In this document: positions 1 through 11,032 of the stretch, one piece after another
Numbering within the stretch: position 1 is the stretch's first letter
How the letters are laid out: the number at the start of each line of letters is the position of its first letter
From: Pinus tabuliformis
Lineage: Eukaryota > Streptophyta > Pinopsida > Pinales > Pinaceae
Assembly: GCA_031772625.1 (NCBI GenBank)
Contig: CM062808.1
Location: 477,955,655 to 478,019,654 of the forward strand
DNA length: 64,000 bases
Reading direction: 5' to 3'
Notes under the pieces: model-generated
Seen by the model: only the letters and a program-made list of their open reading frames with translations
Database searches by the model: none
Told to the model about the DNA's origin: nothing
Program-made: the position numbers and the translations under genes

Positions 1-1105
1 ATATTAAAAAAAAAGGAATAAAATTAAATTGAATTTTAATGAAACCTAACCTAAGTAAGGAAAATAACGTAAACAATAAACAAAACCATTGCAAAAATGA
101 AAAACTAACACTAACTAAAAAAAAGAACTAACCTAAATAAAATATATACATAAAGAAAATCGTAAAAAAAATTATATGTTATGCAGATCTACGGGAGAAA
201 TAAATGTGAGAAGCTGAACGGAGCTCACGCGGAGGAAGGTTTGCAATGGTAGGATGATTGATGAAGCTGCGATGGCGTTGATGGAGAGAGTTGTCAAATA
301 TGGAAGGGAGGAGAAGAGCTAACAGAAGAAGATGGAAGGTTTGTTTTGCAGGTTGGGATGGCAGCATAAGGCAGCAATGGACTGCGTGGAGGAGGCAGAA
401 AAAATCGAGAGCAAGGTTCGAAGGTTAGCAGGTTTGGAGCGGAGGGGTTTTGAAGGGTAGCAAAACTGCGTGGAGAGATTGGCAATGATGTGAGTACGCA
501 GAGAAGCTGCGGATGATGGCAAATCAATGGATAGCATGGAGTGGAGCCAGGTTAAGGAGTAAGGGTTTGAGGAAGAGGGACGTGCAGAGATAGGAAGATC
601 GATGCAGATATAGCAGCGGGGGTTTGAAAAACGTAGGGACAACAACGGGATAGCACGCAGGAGCTTAGGCAGCGTGTAAAGCTTGGAGCCAGACAACATA
701 AAAATTTTGAGATTTTCTATAAAAAAAAAAAAAATTGACCTTGGGCAGCAGAGAAACTGAAACTGGTGGCCCAGAAACCCTTGAAAAAATGATTTTCAGA
801 AAACTTAATTAAAATCTTAAATCCTTCTGCTTCGGATTGCCTGATGAAAACCCCACAAAATTTTCCAGATCTGAAATAAATACCCTTGCAAGAGCTGATT
901 TTGAGGCCAGATCTTACCCTCCAGGGCCTAGATCTGGCTTCAAACAAGAAATCCCCTTCAGATCTGGCAACCTGCAATGGCAAAAAACAAAATGCCCAGA
1001 AACAATATATGCAAGGATGAAACTAAAAAAAACCCAAAAATCAGCTAAATAATTACAGTAATCACAAGCTAAAGGCTCTAAGTAGCTAGATCTATCATTA
1101 TGCCA
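1..1105. other. No gene recognised; AT-rich and purine-biased sequence
   Basis: The first 180 bases are A-rich and low in complexity. Then comes a G/A-rich stretch with many GGAG and GCAG words, and a run of 14-15 A near 720-734. The longest open frame here is about 126 codons on the minus strand (319-699). It is S/P/L-rich with no family resemblance and overlaps other open frames in the same purine-rich DNA, so I do not call it. The stretch may be the inner part of the element whose LTR-like arm starts at about 1106, but no primer site or gag/pol motif is visible. Confidence 0.4.
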
Positions 1106-2842
1106 CACATTTTTTTTTTTTTTTTAAATTTAAGGTGAGGTGCTTCAGAGAAAACCCTTCATGCATCCACAACGGAAGTTCTAATGATAAGCCCGGGATT
1201 AAATCCGGTTGGGCTCTTCAGAAAATGCTATTCGGGAGTTGGCTGGTCCAACTGAAAACTTCCCTGAACACTCGATGATCTCAAAATCAAGAATTTCCTG
1301 CACAACTTAATTCAACCATTAACATAGAGAGAGAAAACGACAATTAAATTCAAATCTAATGGAGATACCTGCCATTCTATTCAGAATTTAAACTACCATT
1401 AGAACCCTTGTGATCAAACAAGATACCTGTGTTTAAATCACTCTTCATAAAGGTATCATCAATGGCTGAAAGAAAATGTATGCATGAAAATAAAACATTT
1501 TACAGCATTTCCACAAAGAGTAACACTAGCAGAGATTAATTCCAAAGTCTTTCTTTATTTGCACATGAAAAACGATTACAAAAGAGTTTTCACTTAGCAC
1601 ACGACTCTAAGATCGAATGATCTCAACTAACAACTTACCTCCTATTTAAAGACAAATCTTCTAACAGCTAGTTCGAGTGATCCTTATCAAAGTGATCTCG
1701 AACGTTGATGAGGATGAAAACTTTTTTTCACCTCCTCCGTCGAAATTTTAAATATTGAGGAAATTTTGAAATTATCAATTGAATGCATTTTAATTAATTC
1801 AAAAATTAAATTTTTGAATTAATTTTCTCAAAATTTTGACTTTGACTTAACCTTAGGGACCAAGGGCATAAAATTTAGCGAAAAAATCAATTAACCTTAG
1901 TCCCTGGACCTTTTAAATTTTTTTTTTTTTTAAAGAACCCTCAAATTTAGCCTTTTTGGAAAATTTAAAATTACCTAGGACATAGGACTTATGAGGGGAT
2001 AAATTATTTTTCTAACCCTCATATGAGGGGATAAATTATTTTTCTAACCCTCAAGACATTTTACATCATGATTTTTACATTTTTACATCTCAAGGGGGAA
2101 AAACCCATTTAATATAGACTCTCACAGACTACCCAGTTCTGCAACACAAATATGATCTAGCAGATCAAGCAATTTGTAATAAAATAACCTAACCAAATAG
2201 TTAGGATTATTCCCAAATCACTTTTACATAGACTCGATCTAGTACACTAGGACTCCCCTAACATTCAAATGACAAAATCCTTTCCGGCTTTGGGGTAAGG
2301 CTGAAGGAAAACTCTGCCGACCATGGGTCGGTGAGACAAAAAACCTTTTGGAATGTAGATCGTCACCAGAAAAGTAGGTTTACCTAAGCAATTACATACA
2401 CGACAGAGATTTGCTAAGATTATTTACAGTTTACACATGCAGAAAGGGTTTACAATATAAGATGATCCTCAGGCTGATGATGATAGCTGGATGGCAGGAA
2501 CACATCCCTTAGGCGCTATCCCTTTTGCGAAAAAAGGGGTGTACTGCTATGGGTAGTTGACACGTCATGGTCAACAGACCCCATTTTCCACTAACTCGCA
2601 CCCCTTTTCTTTCTCTCTCTTCCTCCACAAGTGCGAATTATCTCTAAGGGTCGAATTGCCTCCTTTTTGTGGTCCCCACATTCCACCAAGGCTGAAATTT
2701 CTCCTATTCTCCTAAGTCCTCATGCCTCCCATATCAAAATTGCCTCCAATGCCTGAATTTCAAAATTGTGCTACACTTAGCACCACCCACAAAATCTCCG
2801 TTGATCTCCTCAAATGGAAAAATCAAAATTGGGGACATTACA
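1106..2842 (-). mobile_element. Repeat family I, copy 1 (probable LTR of an old LTR element)
   Basis: Read on the minus strand from 2842, it opens with TGTAATGTCCCC, a typical LTR start. It continues through a block that aligns by eye with the plus strand at about 46426-48000: the GTGTCAACTACCC block, the CTCAC...CCCCAAAGCC block, the GTGTTGCAGAA block, and TTGGACCAGCC near the far end. A polyadenylation-like AAATAAAG followed by GACTTTGG near 1540-1560 (minus strand) fits an LTR R region. The inner end is unclear, so the lower limit is approximate. It is a fossil with no coding capacity. That it is a dispersed repeat is certain from the two copies; that it is an LTR is inferred. Confidence 0.6.
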
Positions 2843-4396
2843 TTGATTCATGATATATGGAATCTATATATTGAATACGTGCAACGATTATAGATCAGGT
2901 GTGGATGGATTTCAACAGTTACTGGGACTATGACACAACAAATTTAGCTATGGGATCCAAGGATCCAGTTAACTGATGGATCACTTTACGTAGTGATGAG
3001 AAAAACCATGACAAAGAGTGATCTAGTTCACACATGGAGAACCATTAAGATCTTCATTACATGGTGAAACAGATTTTCCCTGCTATTATTGAAGATTGAG
3101 AGAGTGGTGGGCTCTGGCATTATTGAGTTTCCCTTGTAGGTTGTGCATAGCTTCAGTTTTTACCAGTATTTTGATCGAGAATTGCAGGAGAGGTGGATGC
3201 AGTATGAGTGTGAAGGCTGAATGCAAGGGTTTGAATATTGGTTTCTCTGAAGATTAATCTCAAGATCTAGTTGCATAGATTGGAGGGACAAATTCTTGCT
3301 AACCCAAAACAAATTCCCTTTGAGGCAAGAGAGTCGAGTCAATGCCTCCAAGCCAAATTATTTGTCAAAGAAATTAGAGGTCGAGCTTCCAATTTGGAGT
3401 AAGAGATTGTGATTGCAAAGATCACAAGTCACAAGAATAAATTGTAATTCCATATCTAATCTATTGAAGATCCGAATTGATTAGTGTACGAAGACAGTGG
3501 ATTGGACTGCTCACTTTTTCAAAGAGTTAAGAAGCCAAAAACTTGTATATGCCAAATTGATCAGTCAAATTCTAGTTTTGTCCTTTCATATTCAAGCCTA
3601 TAAGAAAGACAAATTGCATGAATTCAGTGTTTCTTTGAGAAGGGTTTATTGATCAATAATAAAGGCCAAGTTGCTCAGACCAAAGAAGGAAGATTAAGAC
3701 TGCATTTACAATGTCAAGATCAAATCCCAATCGAGTCGAGTTGAGTAATAGAGGAGGCTGAAAATATTTTGATAGCAAGGAATAATTTGCACTTTTTTTT
3801 TAGAGACATCAATGGGCCAAAGTATTGTCTCATGGTACATCCCATGTTGAGGCCGAATTGATCTTATTGATACACCCAGGCAATTTCCAAGCCAATCATT
3901 CCAGATGTGAGACTTTAAAGAAGGGAGGAATGATATATTTTCAAATTGTTTGAAGTAGGGTTTATAACCGGCCAAGAAGGGCCAAATTCAATCTCAAAGG
4001 AGGTTGAACCATTTCATCAATTCCTCATTGATTTCCAGTGCAGCAAAGGAGATTGATCTCTGCCCCTAAGAGGACTGAACTGTTTTAAGAAAAGGAGGGC
4101 AAGTTTATAAGCTCCATGCACAATTTTCCCATACAGGTCAAACAATTTATTTGGCACAGAGATCATGGCATCAATGTCAGGCGAAGAAGGTCGAATTTTG
4201 AAGTGAAGGAGGTATTTATTACATCTATATGTGTAGTTCTAGATCTGATGCCTTCCACCATAATCCCGTGGCAATGTTTTTATCCCAAGGTCGAGTTGTT
4301 TTAAGAGGCATATGCAATCAATCAATGCAATTTCTTGATAGTTGGAGCTTATTCGGGTGTATCTCTCCTTGTGGCATTGTAAAATTCAATATTTTC
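2843..4396. other. No gene recognised
   Basis: No open frame above about 90 codons and no family motif. Short words such as GGTCGAATTG and GCCAAATTGATC recur loosely through 3300-4300 and again after the hAT element (5780-5960). This suggests that 2843-6334 was one repeat, perhaps a long LTR, later split by the hAT insertion at 4397. Confidence 0.35.
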
Positions 4397-4721
4397 CAGT
4401 GTTGTGAAAATCGCGAATAAATCGCGATTTAATGAAAAAATCGCGATTTTTTCCTTCTGTCGATCAAATCGCAATTTTTATACGAAAAAATCGCTGGTAT
4501 TTTTTTTGCCGATTTTTACTGAAAAATCGCGATTTTATGAAAAAATCGTGATAAAAACAAAAAAAATCGCGATAAAAACTTAAAAAATCGCCGAGGGTCG
4601 CAACAGCATAGTTTTATAACGTTTTTTGGGTTTTTTCATGCAATTTTTTTTGAAAGAAACAAATAATTTTTGAGTGGGGCAGCTTAATGATCAAGTCTAG
4701 GCCCTAGTATGTATATGCTAT

Positions 4722-4810
4722 TCATGGTAATGTTAAATTCTTAAAGTAAAAGGATGAAAATAAATATTAAGGAGAATATCCTTTTACTTAAATTTTTAAC
4801 ATTACCATGA
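4722..4810. repeat. 89-bp foldback hairpin inside the hAT element
   Basis: The arm TCATGGTAATGTTAAATT near 4722 returns inverted as AATTTTTAACATTACCATGA ending at 4810. The next inner blocks, AAAGTAAAAGGAT and ATCCTTTTACTT, also pair. The loop is about 20 bases. It could be a tiny nested foldback element or simply a structured part of the transposon. Confidence 0.7.
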
Positions 4811-4949
4811 AATGACTCAGGATGTTTGAGAGTGGTTCCAGCCTCATTGGATTTCATATGGAGAAAGTAGAATTTTAGATTTCATTTAAAATCCAGCAGA
4901 CTTATCAGTTTTTCAGGATTTCAGGATTGGGAGATTGTAATGTTTCCAG

Positions 4950-5150
4950 GTGACACCACCTGCCCGGGCTACCCCTGCCACCAGTAGAGGACGTGGTTTA
5001 CCTCCTATAGCTCCTACTTCTAGTTCTTCAGCTTCTAGAGCACATCAGACTCCACTGCCATCTCCACCAGCACAGGCACCAGCATCTACATCTAGAGGGA
5101 AAGGGAAAGCTGTGGCATTTTCTCGCAAGAGGGGCAGAGGAAATCAATAG
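4950..5150 (+). CDS. Small basic P/S/A-rich open frame within the hAT element
   Basis: A 66-codon frame, rich in Pro, Ser, Ala, Thr and Arg, ends in a basic cluster with KGKGKA and KRGRGN. It has no recognisable fold and resembles a disordered tail. GC content is clearly higher here (about 4950-5150) than in the rest of the transposon. This fits a captured exon or the remnant C-terminal tail of a parent transposase. A pyrimidine-poor stretch just upstream gives no convincing splice site. That it is translated is doubtful. Confidence 0.2.
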   Translation: MTPPARATPATSRGRGLPPIAPTSSSSASRAHQTPLPSPPAQAPASTSRGKGKAVAFSRKRGRGNQ

Positions 5151-5508
5151 GATTAGACTTTCATTTTATTGTATATGACATTATGACATGATGAGATACA
5201 TTATCATATTTTTTGTTGATATTTTGAGGCTGAGTTGGGACTCAGGAGTCAGGACTTACTATTCAGGACATGATTCAATGTTATGTGTGATTTTAGCGCT
5301 AGAAATGATATTAAACATCTTATATATTAGTTTTTTTTATCATATTTATGTGTCAATGTATTTATTTTATGTTGTAGATGGTTTAGATATTAAAAAAAAT
5401 GAAAAAAATGAATATTTTTGTACCAAACGATTTTTTCCCGATTTTTCCGATTTTTTCCGATTTGTTCCCCGCACCGATTTAATCCCGATCGCGATTTTCA
5501 CAACATTG

Positions 5509-6034
5509 ATATTTGCTGCCAAATAAAGATTAGAATTTTCCCCAGATGTTCTTCTTTAAGTTGTTTACAAATTATTTGACAAAATGCTTTGTTGACCATG
5601 AGGAATGATTTTTTTTAAGAGTTTGCACATTAACTATTTGTGAAAAGGTGTTAAAGAAAATTTTCTAATATTTTGGGAACATTTGCTTGAAGTTGTTGAA
5701 GTTATTCTCTCAAATTGCTTGAAGCATTGCCTAGTACATTACAGTGCAAATAGCCAGAAAGCCTAGTGTGAGTTACTGGAAGGGTCGATTTAGTGGTCGG
5801 AGGCCAAATTAGTGTTTGACAGGCAGAGTGAATTTCTTCCAAGAGGTAGGACATCTTTGTTAGAGGAAATTTCGAGGCTATCTGAATTGCCCAGAGCCAG
5901 TAGTGCGCATTTCAGGCAGTAGTGTGAGTTGCTAGTGTGGGGTGTGAGTAGGCTAGAAGGGGCCAAGTTGATTTGCAAAGGAGATCTTGGATCTCTAATA
6001 TATTTTCCAGTGTATTTCTGGAGGTTTTTCAGTT
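5509..6034. other. No gene recognised; continuation of the repeat split by the hAT element
   Basis: AT-rich with scattered GGTCGAATT/GGCCAAATT words like those left of the hAT insertion. No coding or RNA signal seen. Confidence 0.35.
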
Positions 6035-6334
6035 GGGCAACCAGTTGTGATAATTCTCAAATTGTTGCATAATAAAATAAATCCTCATCTACTGCACTGT
6101 TTTTCCCTTCGAGGATTTCCTGAGGACCTTTAGTCCAAAGTAACAATCTCGTTTTATTGTGTGTGTGCATCTATTTCTCAATTCCTAATTTTCATTTCAG
6201 TGGTGTAATTTAATTGGTGAAGAATTCTAGTGTGGTTTATGTGATGTTTTCCATAATAATAATTATAGAAGACAAACAAACTATTAAGTTAGGAGAATAG
6301 CACTCAATTGCTACAGTTTAGTGAAATTTTCACA
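6035..6334 (+). repeat. 3' part of an old LTR related to the gag-only Copia group
   Basis: It has the order of landmarks seen in the LTRs of elements A, B and C: GCATAATAAAATAAATCCTC with a poly(A)-signal look, CTGCACTGTTTTTCCC, a GAGGACCTTTAGTCCAAA block, a GTGTGTGTGCATCTA block, and a close at GAAATTTTCACA (6334). A primer site should follow, but the next bases (TGTTGTAAGTT) do not match one. The element is therefore broken at this edge or the site has decayed. Its left limit is not visible. It is an old fossil. Confidence 0.5.
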
Positions 6335-6457
6335 TGTTGTAAGTTAGGTTTTGTAAATATGTATATTTATGGCATGCAATAGCATATAGCAGATTGAGAA
6401 AATAGTCTATGATTGATAGGATATCTTGCCAAAAAATCTAGCAGACCTTGGAGGGGG

Positions 6458-6790
6458 TACTCTGCAAGGCTATTACTAGACCAAGAGACAATGTGGTAGC
6501 GGCCCATTGTCACCACAACCAAAATCCCCTACTGTTAATGGACTTTCACCAATGGGAGGAGTCCCAGTATGAGGTCACCTATGATGGATATTCTAAGTAT
6601 ATAGATATATGATGACCAAGAGACAATGTGGTATACTTTGCAAGGCTATTACTAGACCAAGAGACAATGTGGTGGTAGCCCACTATCACCACAACCAAAA
6701 TCCCTTGTTGTTAATGGAATTTCACCAATGGGAGGAGTCCCAGTATGAGGTATGATGGATATTCTAAGTATAAAGGTATATGACGACCAA
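6458..6790. repeat. Tandem direct duplication, unit about 176 bp, two copies
   Basis: Unit 1 starts TACTCTGCAAGGCTATTACT at about 6458 and unit 2 starts TACTTTGCAAGGCTATTACT at about 6634. Both go on through CAAGAGACAATGTGGT, CACCACAACCAAAATCCC, TTTCACCAATGGGAGGAGTC and GATGGATATTCTAAGTAT. The second unit is shorter by an internal gap of a few bases. No open frame crosses it. It looks like a local duplication of non-coding DNA. Confidence 0.8.
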
Positions 6791-7256
6791 TAGGCTTCTA
6801 AGAGAAAATATCCACTTAAGTATAAGGTTTCAATCACCAAATGCAGGCAATTTTCTTTTCCAAGAGAGGTCGAATTCATGAGGCACGAGACCTAGGGCTT
6901 GATTAGTAGGTTTGGGATGGCCAAAGGTCGAGGTAAGAAATGGTTTCCATCAATGTGTTTCAGAAAGGAAAAGGTACATGAAACCCTCATAAAGCTCCCA
7001 AGTTGAAGTTAAAACCTAGCTAGGGTTTATCCTAGGGAAAACAACTAGGGAAAGGGAAATTATGGATAAAATTGGAATGAATGCCTACAAAGTTGGTGAC
7101 TTTGTGGCAACCACTTTACCCTTGATATTTAGATTTTCCAACAACCAAAATTCCTCTTGCCTAGCAATTCCCATCAAGCCCTAGCTTGGATGCTTGGCCT
7201 TAAAGGGGTCGAATTAGGCCAAGAGGCTAGTGCCAAGACCTTGTATTTCTGCCAGT
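6791..7256. other. No gene recognised
   Basis: Unremarkable AT-rich sequence. Homology to the chromovirus begins abruptly at about 7257. Confidence 0.4.
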
Positions 7257-9213
7257 AGTGACTGTGCCTGTCCCACAACCTTTGAGATCCTCGATTCGAC
7301 TGCCCATGCGATGTCCCATGTCGAAGATCTGCCTCCATCCTGTGGGTCAAAACTGTCTAAGGCGGATAAGACTGCATGCCTCTCAAAACCACCAGTTTGT
7401 CGTCTAGCCGCATGAGCTCCATCATAGGTTTCCTCCAATTAGTCGTAACTCTCGCAAGGGAATATATCCACTGGACACCCATCAGTGCATTGGTGTCTAG
7501 CACATCGACCACAAAGAAGTGGTCCGTCACCGAGTAGTTTCCCATAACTATTGTCAAGGAGGGCACGTATCCAATACACTAGATGGTACAGTCACCCGAC
7601 ACTATGACGGAGAATCCCTCAAACTCTGTCATGGTGAGGCCCCTCCTTTGGACCAGCTGTGCATCTATGAAGTTGTGGGTAGCCCCACTGTGCACTAGTA
7701 CCGACACCCTCTGTCTCTGTACCGTACCTCTAATCCGAAGTGTCAAAAACTTAGGAATCCCACATAGAGAAGAAAGGAATCCCCTTGATGAGGCAAGAGA
7801 TGCCCCTCCTTGTGGAGGTGGTGGTGGTGGTGGCCCTCTGTCCCCCGAAATATCTCCATCTATCCCACCGCAATCCTGCTCCACCTTGTCCTCCTAGTCA
7901 CTGTCAGAAAGGACCTCAATGTAGTGTGCTCTACCTGCTATGCACCTATGGCCTGGTGCCTAGAGCTCCTTGCATGTGAAGCATAGCTTCCTCCTCTTGA
8001 GGTTTTTCTGCGTCTCCTCATCTAGCTGCCGCCTCCCCTGGGTGGTCCTTGGTGGCGAGGGTCTAGTCTTATGCCCCTTCTGTGGGAAAGGGGTCCATGC
8101 AGGAAATGGCGCTCTGGTTTTAGGGATGGCCCCCTGCAAATATCTGGCTCACACCATCGCCACCTGCAACGTAGAAGGTTTGCGTGACTTTACCAGTCCA
8201 CGCAGAGGCTCAAGCAAGCCCTCAATGAAGGTGTATACCCTCTTGGCCTCGGACAGATCCGGGACCATCACTGACACACAAAAAATTAGAAAAATATTGC
8301 TCTGGGTTGCCTGTTTGGCGCAGTTGTGTCAGCTCCCTGAAGGATGCTTCCGGATCCCTCTGATCAAATCGCTCCACCACCCTCCTGGTGAAGTCCTCAT
8401 ACGAAACTATCTGGGCATGCCCCAAAGTGGTCAGGCCGTGAAACCACCAGTCATGGGCTTCCCCCTCCAAGTGCAGCGCTGCCATCTTAATGGCCTCCTG
8501 TTTCGTCATCCGGTTGAGTTGAAAGTATGTGTCCATCTTCTCAACCCAAGCCTTGGCTATGCACTTGGCAGTGCCATCAAACGTAGGGAAGTACATCCTC
8601 CCTATAGTCCTCTGCAGCTCATAGTTTTGGGTTCCCTGTCCTCTGTACCCCTTGTTCCTCTCACTTTTCTTGAGCTTGCAGTAATCTTTGAAGGAGAGGG
8701 CTTCTTTGAAATCTTCGTCCATTGCCTGCCACTCTCTGAAGTAGTCCCCCATCTGGGGAGTGTCCTCCTCTCGTGCTGGTTCGATTTGTGCTATGGGCAC
8801 GAAAGAGGGTAGTGTAGCCCTAGTGGGCACACTCACTGAAGGGTGTTGCGCTACTGGTGAGGGTTGATCAAAAGGCTGAGAAGCCCTTGAAGTCTCTCCA
8901 CACAAGAACCCTCTAGGTGTGGCTCTGTCCCGGTTCTGTGATTTGATCTCTTCCAGCATGTCTTTCTACCCCTTGGCCAAGTCACTCAAAGCCCTCAAGA
9001 GGCTATCGAAAGCCATCTCCTCCTTGCTCTTGGGCTCTGTCATTTCCTCCTCTTCGGCCACTATTTTCCCTCTTTCCTCCATGTCTGGTGTAATTTCCAG
9101 CTCCCTTTCTCTGCTCTTGTACCTCTGCCTCCGGTAAGTGATGTTCTCCCAGTCTTCCCCTCTCATAGGAAACCAACCCCACAGCTGAGCCAAGAATTAG
9201 GCTCTGATACCAC
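7257..9213 (-). mobile_element. Partial second chromovirus body (gag and protease) sharing the LTR at 9214-10483
   Basis: This minus-strand sequence repeats 13300-15254 closely. From high to low coordinate it holds the primer site (TGGTATCAGAGCC on the minus strand, about 9201-9213), the Gag start MAQLWGWFPMRGEDWENI, a Retrotrans_gag domain with W(V/I)EKMDTYF and EGEAHDWWFHGL motifs, and a retropepsin-like protease with the L(V)HSGATHNFID active site. It stops at about 7257, before the reverse transcriptase. It is a broken fossil with several breaks. Its position directly below the LTR makes LTR-body-LTR-part-body, as left by unequal recombination between related copies followed by truncation. 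Confidence 0.85.
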
Positions 9214-10483
9214 TGTAATGTTCCTAAACAAGAATTTAAGTGATAATCCAAATAAACAAACAATGCAACAGTGGAAAATTAAAAACATTTATCAAACACC
9301 CATGAAACACTGTAATACTGGAACTGCTGAGCCATATATTATGAAATATGAGAGCAAGAGTACAATATATAAATGAGTGGTGCACCTGGGCTTGTCTCAA
9401 GGACAAGTTGGACCAAACCCAGGTGGTAGAATAGCTGGAAAGATGGTTGTTCAGCTGCTGCTCCACTGTGCTCTGCGCTGTCCCAGTAAACTGTTGATCT
9501 GCTGACTTCGGCCTGCTGGAATGTGCCCAAAAACTACCCAGAAAATTTTTCCCTTTCAGCCTTAGACTCCTTGGACAAAACCCAGAAAAACCCAAAAGGG
9601 AATTTCTCTGATTTTGACTTTGGATTTTCGGCCTCTTGGGCGCTGCTCTCCGGCTACTGCTGCCAAATTCAATTTGCAGGAAACAACCTGCAAATCCACC
9701 TGGAAACACCCCTCAAATGTTGCTTTCACCTGTACTAGCTGATCCCTTGCTTCCCGGATGGTCCTTGGCCCTGATGGTTGCTCAATCAAGCCCCACGAAT
9801 TTGCTGCTAGAGGCCACTGCGCAGTCTCTCTGCCCAGAAATGCATATTGCTGTGTGTACGGGATGGTTGGCTGGAAAACATTGAAAACATACCCTCAGCC
9901 CTCTACCTTCCTTGCTCCTGAAACTCCCAGCAAGTTAGGGGCCTCTTGGCTGGCTAAATCAACCTCTGCGTATTTCTGGCTGCCCAGAAAACACGCAGTT
10001 CCTTCCTCTGCGTGGCTGGCTGAGCTGTGAATCACTGCTGGAAACTCCTGCAACCTCTATGGAACAGCCTCCCTAGGGCGGGCATGGATAGTCCCCCGAA
10101 GTAGAGGTTGAATCTTCCCTGCGGAAGACTCATGGCTAAACAGCCGGTAGACTCGCTAAGCAGTAAAGCGTACAAGAGTGAGTTTGTTTGTCAAATATTT
10201 AGAATGCTGCAAAATGAGAGCTCCATCCTCTTTTATCACCTTGGTCCCCCTTAGCCTCTTGTGGGCCCCTCCTTCCACTAGCTCGAATTCCCTCCAACAT
10301 CCTCCTTGGCCAAATTCGAATTATGCATGTGGTGGCCCCCACATTCCACTAGCTACCAGAAATAATTCGAACTGCCTATAGTTCCTAAGTTTCTGCGTGT
10401 GGGGTCCTCCTCCTAAACCAAAAATGTTGCCAAAATTGTGTTGTTGCACCCCGTGACTAATTCTTTTGAGAAGGGACATGACA
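9214..10483 (-). repeat. LTR of H (3' LTR of H and 5' LTR of the partial body)
   Basis: Plus-strand ends are TGTAATGTTCC and GGGACATGACA. A TATA-like TTTATATATTGTACTC occurs on the minus strand near 9360-9375. On one side it abuts H's polypurine tract and on the other the primer site of the truncated copy, so this single LTR serves two bodies. Confidence 0.9.
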
Positions 10484-10555
10484 GTCCTCCCCTCCCAAAT
10501 GTTGCTTGCCCTCAAGCAACCTCAAAGTCGGGTGCTCTAGTATGTGCTCACCCTC

Positions 10556-10980
10556 CTAGGTGGCATCCTCATCCGGTAAGTTCTTCCAGTGTACCAAGAA
10601 CTCCCTAATGGTTCTGCTCCTCAATCTTCTCTCCCTGCTCTCCAGTATGGCCTCTGGTTCCAGCACCAAATGGCCCTCATCATCCAATGGGGGTAGATGA
10701 GCTGCTGCGGTCACCTGTTGTCCCAATACCTTCTTCAGGCATAAGACATGAAACACGTTGTAGATCCTGCTCCCCGGAGGCAGTGCTAACTCATAGGCAA
10801 CCTCCCCAACTAGCCTGGTCACTTGGTAGGGCCCATAGAAGCGTGAATGTAGTTTCTCGGCCCCCTTCTATTTCAGCGTAGACTTTTTGTAAGCCTGCAA
10901 CCAAAGGTACACTAGGTCCCCCTCCTCAAAGTGCCTCTCTACCCTGTGCTGATCTGCATATAGTTTTTGTTGATTTTGGG
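10556..10980 (-). pseudogene. Chromodomain tail of the H integrase
   Basis: Minus-strand sequence shows the integrase C-terminal run IYNVFHVLCLKKVLG, the counterpart of the usual HPVFHVSQLKK. This is followed by RERRLRSRTIREFLVHWKNL and PDEDATWE-like residues, the hallmark of a chromodomain, with aromatic and W-K-N-L positions kept. Chromodomains steer chromovirus integration toward particular chromatin. The clade (Tekay, Reina, Galadriel or CRM) is not settled by reading alone; the long LTR favours a Tekay-like one. Fossil. Confidence 0.85.
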
Positions 10981-11032
10981 TTGTTGCAATATTATCCTTG
11001 AGAGCTTTGAGGATATCTTCGCTCTCTTGGAC

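Larger units (their letters stand above)
4397..5508. mobile_element. Non-autonomous hAT-type DNA transposon, 1.1 kb
   Basis: The left end reads CAGTGTTGTGAAAATCGCGA. The right end, reverse-complemented, reads CAATGTTGTGAAAATCGCGA, giving a 20-bp terminal inverted repeat with one mismatch. The flanks ATATTTTC (4389-4396) and ATATTTGC (5509-5516) form an 8-bp target duplication with one difference, as expected for hAT. The subterminal DNA is packed with AAATCGCGATTT words on the left and CCGATTTTT words on the right, typical of transposase-binding arrays. No hAT dimerisation or BED motif is present, so it depends on a transposase encoded elsewhere. It is inserted in an older repeat. Confidence 0.85.

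Noticed and set aside
319-699. 126-codon minus-strand frame
   Set aside because: Ser/Pro/Leu-rich reading of purine-rich DNA, with other frames open over the same bases and no known motif.
7970-8812. 280-codon plus-strand open frame
   Set aside because: It lies exactly antisense to the chromovirus gag, whose protein motifs are clear on the minus strand. The same shadow appears at 14243-14662 in the second copy.
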